Below are positions 8,712 through 16,740 of a stretch of 56,319 bases of DNA, piece by piece; position 1 is the first letter of the stretch; each line of letters begins with the position of its first letter. The position numbers and the translations under genes were made by a program. The notes under the pieces are model-generated. The model worked only from the letters and a program-made list of their open reading frames with translations, searched no databases and was not told where the DNA came from. The stretch is from Gemmatimonadota bacterium (GTDB lineage: Bacteria > Gemmatimonadota > Gemmatimonadetes > Gemmatimonadales > GWC2-71-9). The stretch is taken from assembly GCA_025357945.1 (NCBI GenBank), contig JANYLJ010000007.1:1-56319 (forward strand), written 5' to 3'.

Positions 8712-9322
8712 CAGAGCAGCGCGACCTGGTCCTCGTCGTGGCGCGGGATGCGAAAGCAGCGCCGACAACGGGCCTCGTAACTTTCACTGCCACCGACCAT
8801 CACGACCGGCATGTCCCAGCGAGCCGGCCGCCCGTCCACGAGGCGCTGGTTGCGACACGCGAGGTCGCCGCACACGACACAGATCGCCTGCAGCTTGGTG
8901 ACCTCCTCGGCGATCGCCATCAGGTGCCCCATCATGCCGAACGGCTCGCCGCGGAAGTCGGTGTCGGTGCCCGTCAGGATCACGCGTATCCCGCGCTCGG
9001 CGAGATGCGTCGCGACCTCGACGATGCCGGCGTCGAGGAACTGCACCTCGTCGACGGCGACGACATCGATGTCAACGGCGTCCCCGATCGCGCGCAGGAT
9101 TTCCTCCGGGCGATCGATCGGCTCGGCGTCGACGGACACGCCGGTGTGGCTCGACACGCGATACACACCGTCGTATCGCTCGTCGAGATGCGACTTGAAC
9201 ACGCGCACCTGATGCTTCGCGATGAGCGCGCGACGCACGCGGCGAATGAGCTCCTCGCTCTTGCCGCTGAACATCACGCCGGCGACCACTTCGATGCGTC
9301 CGGGTCGGGTGTGGAGAGTCAT
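8711..9322 (-). CDS. tdk: Thymidine kinase (type II)
   Basis: A 203-residue thymidine kinase phosphorylating (deoxy)thymidine in pyrimidine salvage. The P-loop reads GVMFSGKSEEL (about 15-25), the Walker B-like segment is VVAVDEVQFLDAG, and the lasso-domain zinc cysteines are visible as VCGDLAC and CRRCF. The segment MPVVMVGGSESYEARCRRCF is strongly diagnostic. It is the first gene of the minus-strand run tdk-coaE-lplA-opp. It is transcribed away from the HU gene, so both promoters should lie in the 173-base gap 9323-9495. Confidence 0.95.
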   Translation of the reverse strand: MTLHTRPGRIEVVAGVMFSGKSEELIRRVRRALIAKHQVRVFKSHLDERYDGVYRVSSHTGVSVDAEPIDRPEEILRAIGDAVDIDVVAVDEVQFLDAGIVEVATHLAERGIRVILTGTDTDFRGEPFGMMGHLMAIAEEVTKLQAICVVCGDLACRNQRLVDGRPARWDMPVVMVGGSESYEARCRRCFRIPRHDEDQVALL

Positions 9323-9495
9323 CTGCCGTTCGTCAAGGGGTACCCAGCGGGAATCCGCCAGCCGTGCGGGATGCAGCGACGTGCGCCCGGGGATGCCAAG
9401 GATCTTGCGGACTTGCGAACCGGTGTCCCATATTGTCGTGAGTCGGGGCCGCCCGGCCCTCGATCCGTCCCACAGTCAAACCCAAGGAGTATCTC

Positions 9496-9786
9496 ATGAA
9501 CAAGATGGAGCTCATCGAGGCGGTCGCGAAGGCCCGCGAAACGTCGAAGGCGGACGCTGGCGACATCGTCGACCTGTTCTTCTCGACCGAAGGCCTGCTC
9601 GCCAAGGAACTCAAGAAGGGCGGCGCCATCGCGATTACCGGCTTCGGCAACTTCGAAGTCCGCAAGCGCGCTGCCCGTGACGGCCGCAACCCGCAGACCG
9701 GCGCCACCATCAAGATCAAGGCGTCCAAGGTGCCGGCGTTCCGTCCGGGTAAGGGTCTCAAGGAACTGGTCAACAAGTCCAAGTAG
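9496..9786 (+). CDS. hup: HU/IHF-family nucleoid DNA-binding protein
   Basis: A 96-residue nucleoid protein that bends and wraps DNA. It has the full HU layout: helical N-terminus (MNKMELIEAVAK), the GFGNFEVRKRAARDGRNP beta-arm with the near-invariant RNPQTG turn, and a Lys-rich end (FRPGKGLKELVNKSK). A strong AAGGAG Shine-Dalgarno precedes the ATG. An upstream match, TTGCGG (9405) then CATATT (9429), is a weak promoter candidate. A GC hairpin follows the gene. It is monocistronic as seen here. Confidence 0.95.
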   Translation: MNKMELIEAVAKARETSKADAGDIVDLFFSTEGLLAKELKKGGAIAITGFGNFEVRKRAARDGRNPQTGATIKIKASKVPAFRPGKGLKELVNKSK

Positions 9787-9830
9787 TTAGCGATCAGGTC
9801 GTCGAACGCCAGTCCACCGCAGGACTTACG

Positions 9831-9850
9831 GGCCGCCCCGCTGGGCGGCC
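9831..9850 (+). terminator. Hairpin after the HU gene
   Basis: An 8-bp GC stem (GGCCGCCC / GGGCGGCC) with a 4-base loop lies 45 bases after the hup stop and is followed by a weakly T-containing tail. It probably works as an intrinsic terminator or 3' mRNA stabiliser. Confidence 0.6.
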
Positions 9851-9897
9851 TGTCGGCGTTAAGCCGCGGCGCCTGTCCTGAGCGCAGCGAAGGATCA

Positions 9898-9927
9898 GCC
9901 GCGGTCAGCGTTCACCCTGACCGCGGC
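9898..9927. repeat. Palindromic repeat (AGCCGCGG family), overlaps a 3' gene end
   Basis: An inverted repeat with 11-bp arms (GCCGCGGTCAG / CTGACCGCGGC) and an 8-base spacer, followed by another AGCCGCGG half-site. It shares the core CCGCGGCTTTAGCCGCG with repeats at 27748 and 28507. The last codons of the DEAD-like gene (stop at 9912-9914) lie inside it. Confidence 0.6.
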
Positions 9928-11420
9928 TTTAGCCGCGGACCACTCCCGCCCCGCCCCTGATCGACCCGCGCGGTGAGCTTGCGCCGCCGGATCGTGATCC
10001 CGCTCAGGCGTTGGACGATCGCCTCGGCATCGGCCGCCGGGACTTCCACCAGAGCAAAGGTATCGCGCAATTCGATCCGGCCAATCCGCGACCGCTCCAG
10101 CCCCACTTCGCGGACCAGGACCGCGACAAAGTCGGCGACCGTCGCCTCATCCTTCTTGCCCGCGCCGATCCAGATCTTGGCGACAGCCGCGCTCGCCGGA
10201 CTCGCGGCCATGATCGGCACGCTGGGCTCCGGCGTCGAAGTGCGGTCCGCGGCTGAAGCCACGGCTCGGCGGGCTCGCCAGAGCCCGAACAGCGCCGCGG
10301 CGATGGTCTGCGGGTCGAACCGTTCGAAGAGCGGTGCCAGCGCGTAGAGCGCCTCGGCATGGTCGCTGGCTTCGATCGCCTGGCCGATCTGGTGGCGGAC
10401 CGCCGCGTCCCGGTCGAGCACAGCATTCGCCGCGGAACTCACCGACATCGGCCGCCGCGACGGTGCCACGCGCGCGACGTACCCCTCGCAGCCGGGGGGC
10501 ACCAGCAGTACGACCTCGCCCACGGCCGACAACTGCGCCAGCTGCTGCGGTGACGGCAGGTCGTAGCAGACGATGCTCCCGGCGCTGGGCACCGACCGGG
10601 CGGCGAGGGTGAGGCCCGGGCGCAGCGAACCGAGGGCGCGCTGGATCAACTGGTGGTCGCGGTGGTCGGCGGTCCAGATCGTCGCCTGCGGCGCATTCAG
10701 GGCGTCGAGGACTGCGGCAATCGTCGCGGCGCGGGCCGCCCACGAGGTGGGGACGGTCCGGACACTCAACGGGCGTCCCGCGGCGGGGGTGGCTTCTGCC
10801 GCAACCCCGGTGACGACCAGAGCCTTGCGGGCGTACCGTTCGACCACGCTGTCGGCGCCATCGAGTTGATCGCGCCGTGCGGTCAGCACAACGCGCTGGG
10901 CGTCGCGCGGGAGGTCTTGCAGCAGGGCGGCGACCGCGTCGTCGGCGTGCCACTGCTCCGGCCAGGCAAAGACGATCGCCCGGAACCGTTCGGGATGCAG
11001 GGCCGATCGGGTATGGCGCTCCAGCGCCGTCTCGGGCGAAGCGACCACCACGTCACTCGGCAATACGGTGCGTTGGGCGGTGGGACCGGACGGCTCGCGC
11101 ATGACTTCGATTTGCAGCCCGGTTGCCTCGATCAGCGCGCCGAGGGTCGTGGCCCATTCGCCCACCAGACCCGGTGCGGCGAGCACCAGGACGCTGCGGT
11201 TCGCGGCGGGTTGCTGGCCGAGGAGCCCGGCGAGGATCGGGCTGGACCACGAAGGTGTCGGCGGGAGGACCACGACGACATTGCCGCCGCGCAGCACAGC
11301 GGGAACCACGTCCCGCACTTCGGGCTCATCGGCCCGCCACCCCAAACGCTCCAGGCCGGCGGCTACCGCCGGCTCCATCTGCCACTCCGCGAACCCAGCC
11401 ACAGGTGCCTCGATTGTCAA
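9912..11420 (-). CDS. Degenerate DEAD-box-like protein with DbpA-type RNA-binding domain
   Basis: A 502-residue protein with the order of a DEAD-box RNA helicase but without its catalytic motifs. The N-terminus aligns with the Q-motif region (FAEWQMEPAVAAGLERLGW), yet the Walker A position reads LPPTPSWSSP with no GKT. Where DEAD is expected it reads VFAWPEQ, and the SAT motif is replaced by LTARR. The C-terminal 75 residues (KIWIGAGKKDEATVADF... to ...RRRKLTARV) match the DbpA/CsdA RNA-binding domain. ATP hydrolysis looks impossible, so it may be an RNA-binding or ribosome-assembly cofactor derived from a helicase. The start is probably TTG at 11420 because it keeps the Q-motif Phe; an ATG at codon 15 is an alternative. 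It is divergent from the aminotransferase. Confidence 0.75.
   Translation of the reverse strand: MTIEAPVAGFAEWQMEPAVAAGLERLGWRADEPEVRDVVPAVLRGGNVVVVLPPTPSWSSPILAGLLGQQPAANRSVLVLAAPGLVGEWATTLGALIEATGLQIEVMREPSGPTAQRTVLPSDVVVASPETALERHTRSALHPERFRAIVFAWPEQWHADDAVAALLQDLPRDAQRVVLTARRDQLDGADSVVERYARKALVVTGVAAEATPAAGRPLSVRTVPTSWAARAATIAAVLDALNAPQATIWTADHRDHQLIQRALGSLRPGLTLAARSVPSAGSIVCYDLPSPQQLAQLSAVGEVVLLVPPGCEGYVARVAPSRRPMSVSSAANAVLDRDAAVRHQIGQAIEASDHAEALYALAPLFERFDPQTIAAALFGLWRARRAVASAADRTSTPEPSVPIMAASPASAAVAKIWIGAGKKDEATVADFVAVLVREVGLERSRIGRIELRDTFALVEVPAADAEAIVQRLSGITIRRRKLTARVDQGRGGSGPRLKPRSG
10248..10271. repeat. Copy of the CCGCGGCTNNAGCC repeat inside a coding region
   Basis: Twenty-four bases that match, with about two differences, the reverse complement of the core of the repeats at 27748-27799 and 28507-28558. 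It lies in the low-complexity linker between the helicase-like and RNA-binding domains of the DEAD-like gene, where an insertion would be tolerated. Confidence 0.5.
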
Positions 11421-11492
11421 ATGCTGCGTAGGGGGACGAAGGTAACGCGGGTCTGGGCTCCAGGCACCGGGCTCACGGCTGTAGTTTCAACC

Positions 11493-12683
11493 ATGCCCTT
11501 CACTCGCTCGCCCAACCTGGCCCACCTCAAGTCCTCCGAAACCGTCGCGATCAGCACCGAGGCTCAACGCCGCAAGGCCGCCGGCGAGGACGTGCTCGAT
11601 CTGGGCGCCGGTGAACCCGATTTCGACACCCCTGCGGCGGTGGCCGACGCCGGAATCGCCGCGATTCGTGCCGGCAAGACCCGCTACGCGCCGAACGTCG
11701 GCACCGTCGAGCTGCGCCGGGCGATGGCCGCCTCGTTCTCGAGAATGAGTGCCGGTCGAGCGGTGGACCCGGATCGAATAGTGGTCAGCAACGGTTCCAA
11801 ACAGTCGCTCTTCAATGCCTGTTTCGCCCTGTTCGGTCCGGGGGACAAGGTCCTGGTTCCATCGCCGGCCTGGGTGTCGTATCCGCAGATCGTACACCTC
11901 GCGCGGGCCGAGCCGGTGACCGTGCCGGGCGATCCCGAATGGAGCCTCAAGGTGAGTGTCGCCGATCTGGAGAAGTTCCGGGACGCCAACACCCGGGGTG
12001 TGATCCTCTGCTCGCCATGCAACCCCACCGGCGCGGTGTACACCCAGGCTGAGTTGCACGCGATCGCCACGTGGGCCGCGGCGCACGGCATCTGGCTGTT
12101 GAGCGACGAGATCTACCGACGCATCCACTACGGCCCAGGACCGGCGCCGTCGCTGTTCGATCTCGACGATGCGGTGCTGGACCGGAGCGTCGTCTTTTCG
12201 GGTGCGTCGAAGGCCTACGCGATGACGGGGTGGCGCATCGGCATGTCGTACGCGCCGCTCGAACTCACCCAGGCGATGGCGGCGCTGCAGAGTCACACCA
12301 CCACCGGAGCCAACCAGCCGGCGATGTGGGCGGCGACCACGGCGTTCGGCGACCCGGCGATCGATGTCGAGGTGGCGAAGATGGTGGCGGCGTTCCGCCG
12401 GCGGCGCGACTATCTCGTCGCGCGTTTCCAGGACCAGCTCCCCGGCGTGGAGTTCGTTGAACCGCACGGCGCGTTCTATTTCTTCTTTCGTGTCGACGGG
12501 CTGGCCCCGGGGCGCAATCTCGGTGGCGCGAAATTCTGCGAGCAGTTGATGAAGGACGAAGGGGTGGCGATGGTGCCTGGTGCCGCGTTCGGCGACGACC
12601 GCTGGGTTCGCCTTTCCTTCGCGGTATCAGACACGGTGCTGGAAGCAGCCTGCGATCGGCTGGTTCGCTTCGCCCTGAAATGA
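11493..12683 (+). CDS. PLP-dependent aminotransferase, aspartate aminotransferase type (class I)
   Basis: A 396-residue fold-type I aminotransferase. The Schiff-base lysine is Lys240 in SGASKAYAMTGWRIG, where Arg248 is the phosphate/substrate arginine. Other signatures are EPDFDTP (41-47), CNPTG (176-180, with the conserved Asn) and SDEIYRRIHY (204-213). It is probably an aspartate (or aromatic/prephenate) transaminase of the Ib subgroup. I chose the ATG at 11493; the longer in-frame N-terminus is shadow sequence antisense to the DEAD-like gene. The nurA gene begins 11 bases after its stop, so it may be the first gene of the following operon. Confidence 0.92.
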   Translation: MPFTRSPNLAHLKSSETVAISTEAQRRKAAGEDVLDLGAGEPDFDTPAAVADAGIAAIRAGKTRYAPNVGTVELRRAMAASFSRMSAGRAVDPDRIVVSNGSKQSLFNACFALFGPGDKVLVPSPAWVSYPQIVHLARAEPVTVPGDPEWSLKVSVADLEKFRDANTRGVILCSPCNPTGAVYTQAELHAIATWAAAHGIWLLSDEIYRRIHYGPGPAPSLFDLDDAVLDRSVVFSGASKAYAMTGWRIGMSYAPLELTQAMAALQSHTTTGANQPAMWAATTAFGDPAIDVEVAKMVAAFRRRRDYLVARFQDQLPGVEFVEPHGAFYFFFRVDGLAPGRNLGGAKFCEQLMKDEGVAMVPGAAFGDDRWVRLSFAVSDTVLEAACDRLVRFALK

Positions 12684-12694
12684 CTGTGCCGTAA

Positions 12695-13615
12695 ATGAAC
12701 ATTCAGTTCAGCCGCCTCCGCCGCCGTCTCGCCCTTGCCGGCGGGAGGCCAGCGTCGTCGTCGGCGGAGTCGGTGCATGGCCGCCGCGACGACGCGGAGT
12801 ACCGCCCCGCCGTCCTGCTCGACCCGCCGCTCCGGCATGTTGCCGTTGGTGCGCCTGAGCGGTGGAACGAGGACGTCGCGTTCCTCGATGGCACCCAACA
12901 CGCTGAACTGATCGGCTATGTCGGTACCTTGGCCGTCATCGGCGCCGTGGTGCGCGCTGCGGTTCGTCTTCGGCACGAACGGAAACTCGGCCTCGCCGTG
13001 GAGCGATGCCGGCGACTGGTGGTGGCGCGGCGCGAGGCCTTGGCCGCCTTCGGCGACCTGCCGACCGGGTACGAGCCGGTCGTCATGGACGAGGCGGTCG
13101 AACCCCACCCGATCCGCGATGCGCAGTCGGCGCGCGGGCTGGTCGATCGCGCACGAGCCGGACTCGAGATTGACGTCGCCCGGGCGTTTCGCGCCGGACA
13201 TGCGAGCTGGTTGATTGTCGATGGCTCCCTGTCGGCGAGCCCGGATTGGACGGCAGACGCTCGCATGATCGGCGTGGTGAAGAGCCATGCGATGCTGCCG
13301 TTCACGGGTGACGAGCTGGAAACGTACCTGACGCTGCCACAGGGGCACCGAACGTCGCTATTCCGACCGGAGAGCCGGCGGGTGACGCCGCTCTATTCAT
13401 GGGCATTGCGACTGCACGAGTTCGCCGGGCGCGACTTGTTTCATGGGCTGGTGCGGGTCGAAGCGCCCGCGACGGAAGCGACCTGCGCGGGCGCTGACAC
13501 GATATCGCGCTACTTGCTCGCGGAGCGAGCGCCGCTGTCGAACGATCCGCGCGCCGATCGCCTCCTCTATGGCATCCACGACGTCGAACGGTATCTCGGA
13601 GTATCGCGCGCGTGA
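12695..13615 (+). CDS. nurA: NurA-family nuclease
   Basis: A 306-residue protein with a NurA nuclease domain: 5'-3' and single-strand nuclease activity working with HerA is known for the family. Candidate metal ligands are Asp65 in FLDGTQ and Asp176 in WLIVDGSL. Other family traits are VVKSHAMLPF (about 194-203), LYSWALRLHEFAG, the ISRYLLAERAPLSNDPRADRL stretch (residues 270-290) and the terminal YGIHDVERYLG with His295. The first 25 residues are basic and Ser/Ala-rich. The TGA overlaps the GTG start of the HerA-like gene (GTGA), and mre11 and rad50 follow, so the assignment rests on context as well as motifs. Confidence 0.8.
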   Translation: MNIQFSRLRRRLALAGGRPASSSAESVHGRRDDAEYRPAVLLDPPLRHVAVGAPERWNEDVAFLDGTQHAELIGYVGTLAVIGAVVRAAVRLRHERKLGLAVERCRRLVVARREALAAFGDLPTGYEPVVMDEAVEPHPIRDAQSARGLVDRARAGLEIDVARAFRAGHASWLIVDGSLSASPDWTADARMIGVVKSHAMLPFTGDELETYLTLPQGHRTSLFRPESRRVTPLYSWALRLHEFAGRDLFHGLVRVEAPATEATCAGADTISRYLLAERAPLSNDPRADRLLYGIHDVERYLGVSRA

Positions 13616-15552
13616 CCAGCGCGATTCTTGGCCAGGTGGTGGCGACCGAACTGAAGCCGAGCACGCCGCACCAATTCCATTTCTGGACGACGCCGGCTGC
13701 TGCGTGCGGCATCGGTACCATCGTTCGCGTGAATGACACGCATCGCACCATCTTCGCGGTGGTGATCGAAGGGTTCGCCTACGCGGACCTTGCCCGTCCG
13801 CTCGATGCCGTGATCGGCGCCGACGGCGATCCCGCGCGCGTCGCCGACGAACCGTCGCTGCGACCGGAGATCCGGCTCTGGAGTGCGGCCGTGTTGCGCC
13901 AGCTTCCCGAGGAGCCGATGCAGCCGGTGCCGTTCGGTGCGGTGACACTCGCCACCGACGCCGACGTGCGGATCGCCCTGCGCATGGATGCCTACGTGAC
14001 CGACACCCGGTCGACCGGCGTTCCGGTCGGACTCTACGCCGCGGGCGGCCTGTCGGCGCCGGTGCTGCTCGACGCCGACTTCCTGCTCGGGCCGGAAGCG
14101 GCGCACCTCAATATCAGTGGCGTGTCGGGCCTCGCCACCAAGACCAGCGCGGTGACGTTCTTGCTATCGAGCATCTTCCAGACGTTTCCTGCGCCCAAGG
14201 GGAGCGTTGCCGCCGTCTGTTTCAACGTCAAGGGTCCGGACCTCTGTTTCCTCGACCAGCCCACGGCGCTTGGGCCAGACGACCTGGCGGTGTGGCATCG
14301 GCTCGGGCTGCACGCCGCGCCATTCAACGACTTCACCGTGTTCGCGCCGTTCAAGGCGGATGGCGTCAACATCAACACGCTGCGCAACCATCCGGCGATC
14401 GCCGATCGGGTGCAACCGCTGGTCTGGGGGCTGCGCGAGATCCTCGACTACGCCGAGGTGGTGCTCAATCGTGATGACGTGGACGCCAAGGCCGACGCGT
14501 TGATCGATTTCCTCGCGGATCGCGTCGTCGGGAAACGGTACCTCGCGCCGGAACTTCGCGATGCGCCATTCGAGGTGCAGAGCTTTGCCGATCTCGACGA
14601 ATTCTTCCGCGCCATCTTCGACCTGCTCGAGACGCAACGCGGCGGCGACGTCTGGCGCACGCACCACGTGGCCACGATTCGCAAGATCCGCAACCGGCTC
14701 GGGAATATCGCGACCCGCTCGAAGGGGTTGGTGACCGACGACGCCGTGGCGAACGATCTCCCGTGGGGAGCGTTCCGCGATCGATCGATGACGGTGATCG
14801 ACGTGGCCGGTGTGGATCCGCTCGCGCAGGACCTCGTATTCGCGCGGGTGATCTCGAAGCTCCGGGAGCACCTCGAGCGCCGCGACCTCGGCGTCGACCA
14901 CGTCGTCGTGTTCGTCGATGAACTGAACAAGTACGCGCCGGCCGACGGACCCGACACCTACGTCAAGCGGATGCTGCTTGATCTCTCGGAGCGCGGTCGC
15001 TATCTCGGTCTCGTGCTCTTTTCGGCGCAACAATTCCGGTCGCAGGTGTTGCGTCGTATCACAGGCAACGCGGGCACGTCGGTGTATGGCAGGATGGACA
15101 GCGACGAGCTGGCGATGCCGGGGTACGCCACCTTGTCGCCGGCGGTGAAGGCGAAGCTCGCGACGCTCCCCAAGGGCGAGCTGATGGTGCGGCACCCGCA
15201 TTTCACGCAACCGATCTTCGTACGCTTTCCCCGACCCGCCTCCCTCTCGGGCCGTGAGGGCGTCGAGCGGTTTCCACCCGAGGTCGACCTGCCGTTCGCT
15301 GATGCGGTCATTCGCCGCCTGAAGGCCCTCGACCCCGCGATCGCCGGCGACGAGGTGCGGGCGGCGATCGACGGCCGCCCGGACGCGGAAGTGCGCCGGG
15401 CGGTGTCCGCCACCACGCAGCGTCGGCCCGACGATGTGTTCGCCTTCTTCCGTGGCTGCCTCAAGCGCACCATCGCCGCCACGGTGGTCGAGCCGCGCCG
15501 CGGCATTGCGCCGCTGGCGCACGACGACGCCGACCCGTTCGCCCCATATTAG
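13612..15552 (+). CDS. herA: HerA-type ATPase/translocase
   Basis: A 646-residue P-loop ATPase of the HerA/FtsK (DUF87) class that should pump DNA into or through the NurA nuclease. The N-terminal region (1-165) looks like a HAS-barrel. The Walker A is a variant, GVSGLATKTS (170-179), and Walker B is VVVFVDELNKYAP (431-443) with Asp436-Glu437. A SAQQ sensor lies near 471, and an arginine-finger candidate in RRITGNAGTS at about 481. The GTG start is coupled to the nurA stop. The GxATKTS P-loop is a subfamily trait rather than damage. Its partners are NurA directly, and Mre11-Rad50 functionally, as in archaeal resection operons. Confidence 0.85.
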   Translation: MTSAILGQVVATELKPSTPHQFHFWTTPAAACGIGTIVRVNDTHRTIFAVVIEGFAYADLARPLDAVIGADGDPARVADEPSLRPEIRLWSAAVLRQLPEEPMQPVPFGAVTLATDADVRIALRMDAYVTDTRSTGVPVGLYAAGGLSAPVLLDADFLLGPEAAHLNISGVSGLATKTSAVTFLLSSIFQTFPAPKGSVAAVCFNVKGPDLCFLDQPTALGPDDLAVWHRLGLHAAPFNDFTVFAPFKADGVNINTLRNHPAIADRVQPLVWGLREILDYAEVVLNRDDVDAKADALIDFLADRVVGKRYLAPELRDAPFEVQSFADLDEFFRAIFDLLETQRGGDVWRTHHVATIRKIRNRLGNIATRSKGLVTDDAVANDLPWGAFRDRSMTVIDVAGVDPLAQDLVFARVISKLREHLERRDLGVDHVVVFVDELNKYAPADGPDTYVKRMLLDLSERGRYLGLVLFSAQQFRSQVLRRITGNAGTSVYGRMDSDELAMPGYATLSPAVKAKLATLPKGELMVRHPHFTQPIFVRFPRPASLSGREGVERFPPEVDLPFADAVIRRLKALDPAIAGDEVRAAIDGRPDAEVRRAVSATTQRRPDDVFAFFRGCLKRTIAATVVEPRRGIAPLAHDDADPFAPY

Positions 15553-15555
15553 GCG

Positions 15556-16740
15556 ATGCGTCTCGCGCACCTGGCCGATCCACATCTGGGGTTCCGGCAA
15601 TTCCACCGCCTCACCGAGCGCGGGCGGAATCAGCGGGAAGTCGACGTCGCGCTGGCGTTTACGCGCGCTGTCGATGGCGTGATCGCGGCACGCCCGGATG
15701 CGGTGGTCGTTGCCGGCGACCTGTTTCATGCGGTCCGGCCGACCAATTCGGCCATTCTCCACGCGGTGCAGCAGTTCCACCGACTGCGACGTGCCCTGGG
15801 CGACGCGCCAATCGTGGTGATTGCGGGGAACCACGACACGCCGCGCTCGACCGACACCACATCGATCTTCGGCCTGCTGCATGAAATCGGTCTGCACGTG
15901 GCGGATACGTCGGCGCGCCGATTCACATTTCCCGAACGAGATCTCAGCATTTTCGCCGTTCCGCATCAAGCCATGTTCGAGACCCCGCGCGTGGCACTGG
16001 AGCCGGCCGGGCCGGAACGCTACCAGGTGCTCGTCATCCACGGCGAGACGCCGGGGCTCTTCGGCGACGATCATAGCGCGGCCGAACCGGGTGGTGCGCA
16101 CCTCAGTGACGACGACTTGCGCGCGAACTGGACCTATGTGGCACTCGGGCACTACCACGTGCAACACGAAGTCCGCGAGCGGCAGTGGTATGCCGGCGCG
16201 TTGGAGTACTGCTCACCAAATCCGTGGGGCGAGCTGCGCGAGGAACGCGACGCGAAGCTGAAAGGGAAGGGGTGGTTGCTTGTGGATCTCGACGCCGGGG
16301 TAGCACACCGCCGCGCGATCGAGCCGCCGCGGCGCTTCCTCGACTTGCCATGGCTCGACGCGAAGGAGCTCGCCGCCCCGGAACTCGACCGCCTGATCGC
16401 CGATGCCGTGACGAATGTTGCGGCCGGGATCGCCGGCGCCGTGGTGCGGCAGGTGGTTCGCAACGTCGCGCGACCGGTCGCCCGCGAACTGGACCACGCG
16501 CGGATCCGGGCCTGGAAGGCCGAAGCGCTCCATTTCCAGCTCGATTTGCGCCGCCCCGACACGGCCGCCCGCCAGAGCGCCAGCGGGGCGCCCGGCAGGC
16601 CGGAGACATTGCCGGAAACGCTCGCGAGCTACCTCCGCGAGCGCCAGCTCCCGCCGGGCATCGAGCCCGGTCGCTTCGTGCAGCGCGGCGTCGAGTTGCT
16701 GGCAGCGGTGGAGCGCGAAGCCCTCGGAGCGGAGGGCTGA
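15556..16740 (+). CDS. sbcD: Mre11/SbcD-type nuclease
   Basis: A 394-residue calcineurin-like metallophosphoesterase, the nuclease subunit of the Mre11-Rad50 (SbcCD) complex. All metal motifs are present: DPH (8-10), GDLFH (54-58), GNHD (91-94), IHGE (161-164) and GHYH (198-201). The C-terminal 150 residues should hold the Rad50-binding region. It starts 3 bases after the herA stop, and its TGA shares one base with the sbcC ATG (TGATG). The LADPHLG N-terminus (instead of SDxHLG) and its place after herA resemble archaeal-type Mre11 operons more than proteobacterial sbcDC. Confidence 0.92.
   Translation: MRLAHLADPHLGFRQFHRLTERGRNQREVDVALAFTRAVDGVIAARPDAVVVAGDLFHAVRPTNSAILHAVQQFHRLRRALGDAPIVVIAGNHDTPRSTDTTSIFGLLHEIGLHVADTSARRFTFPERDLSIFAVPHQAMFETPRVALEPAGPERYQVLVIHGETPGLFGDDHSAAEPGGAHLSDDDLRANWTYVALGHYHVQHEVRERQWYAGALEYCSPNPWGELREERDAKLKGKGWLLVDLDAGVAHRRAIEPPRRFLDLPWLDAKELAAPELDRLIADAVTNVAAGIAGAVVRQVVRNVARPVARELDHARIRAWKAEALHFQLDLRRPDTAARQSASGAPGRPETLPETLASYLRERQLPPGIEPGRFVQRGVELLAAVEREALGAEG

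Noticed and set aside
10653-11492. N-terminal extension of the aminotransferase
   Set aside because: This part is antisense to the DEAD-like gene and has no aminotransferase similarity; ATG 11493 gives a normal-length enzyme.
12695-15552. SIR2-HerA or DUF4297-HerA type defence pair
   Set aside because: No SIR2 or DUF4297 domain is present; the partner has NurA traits, and Mre11-Rad50 follow, which fits end resection better.
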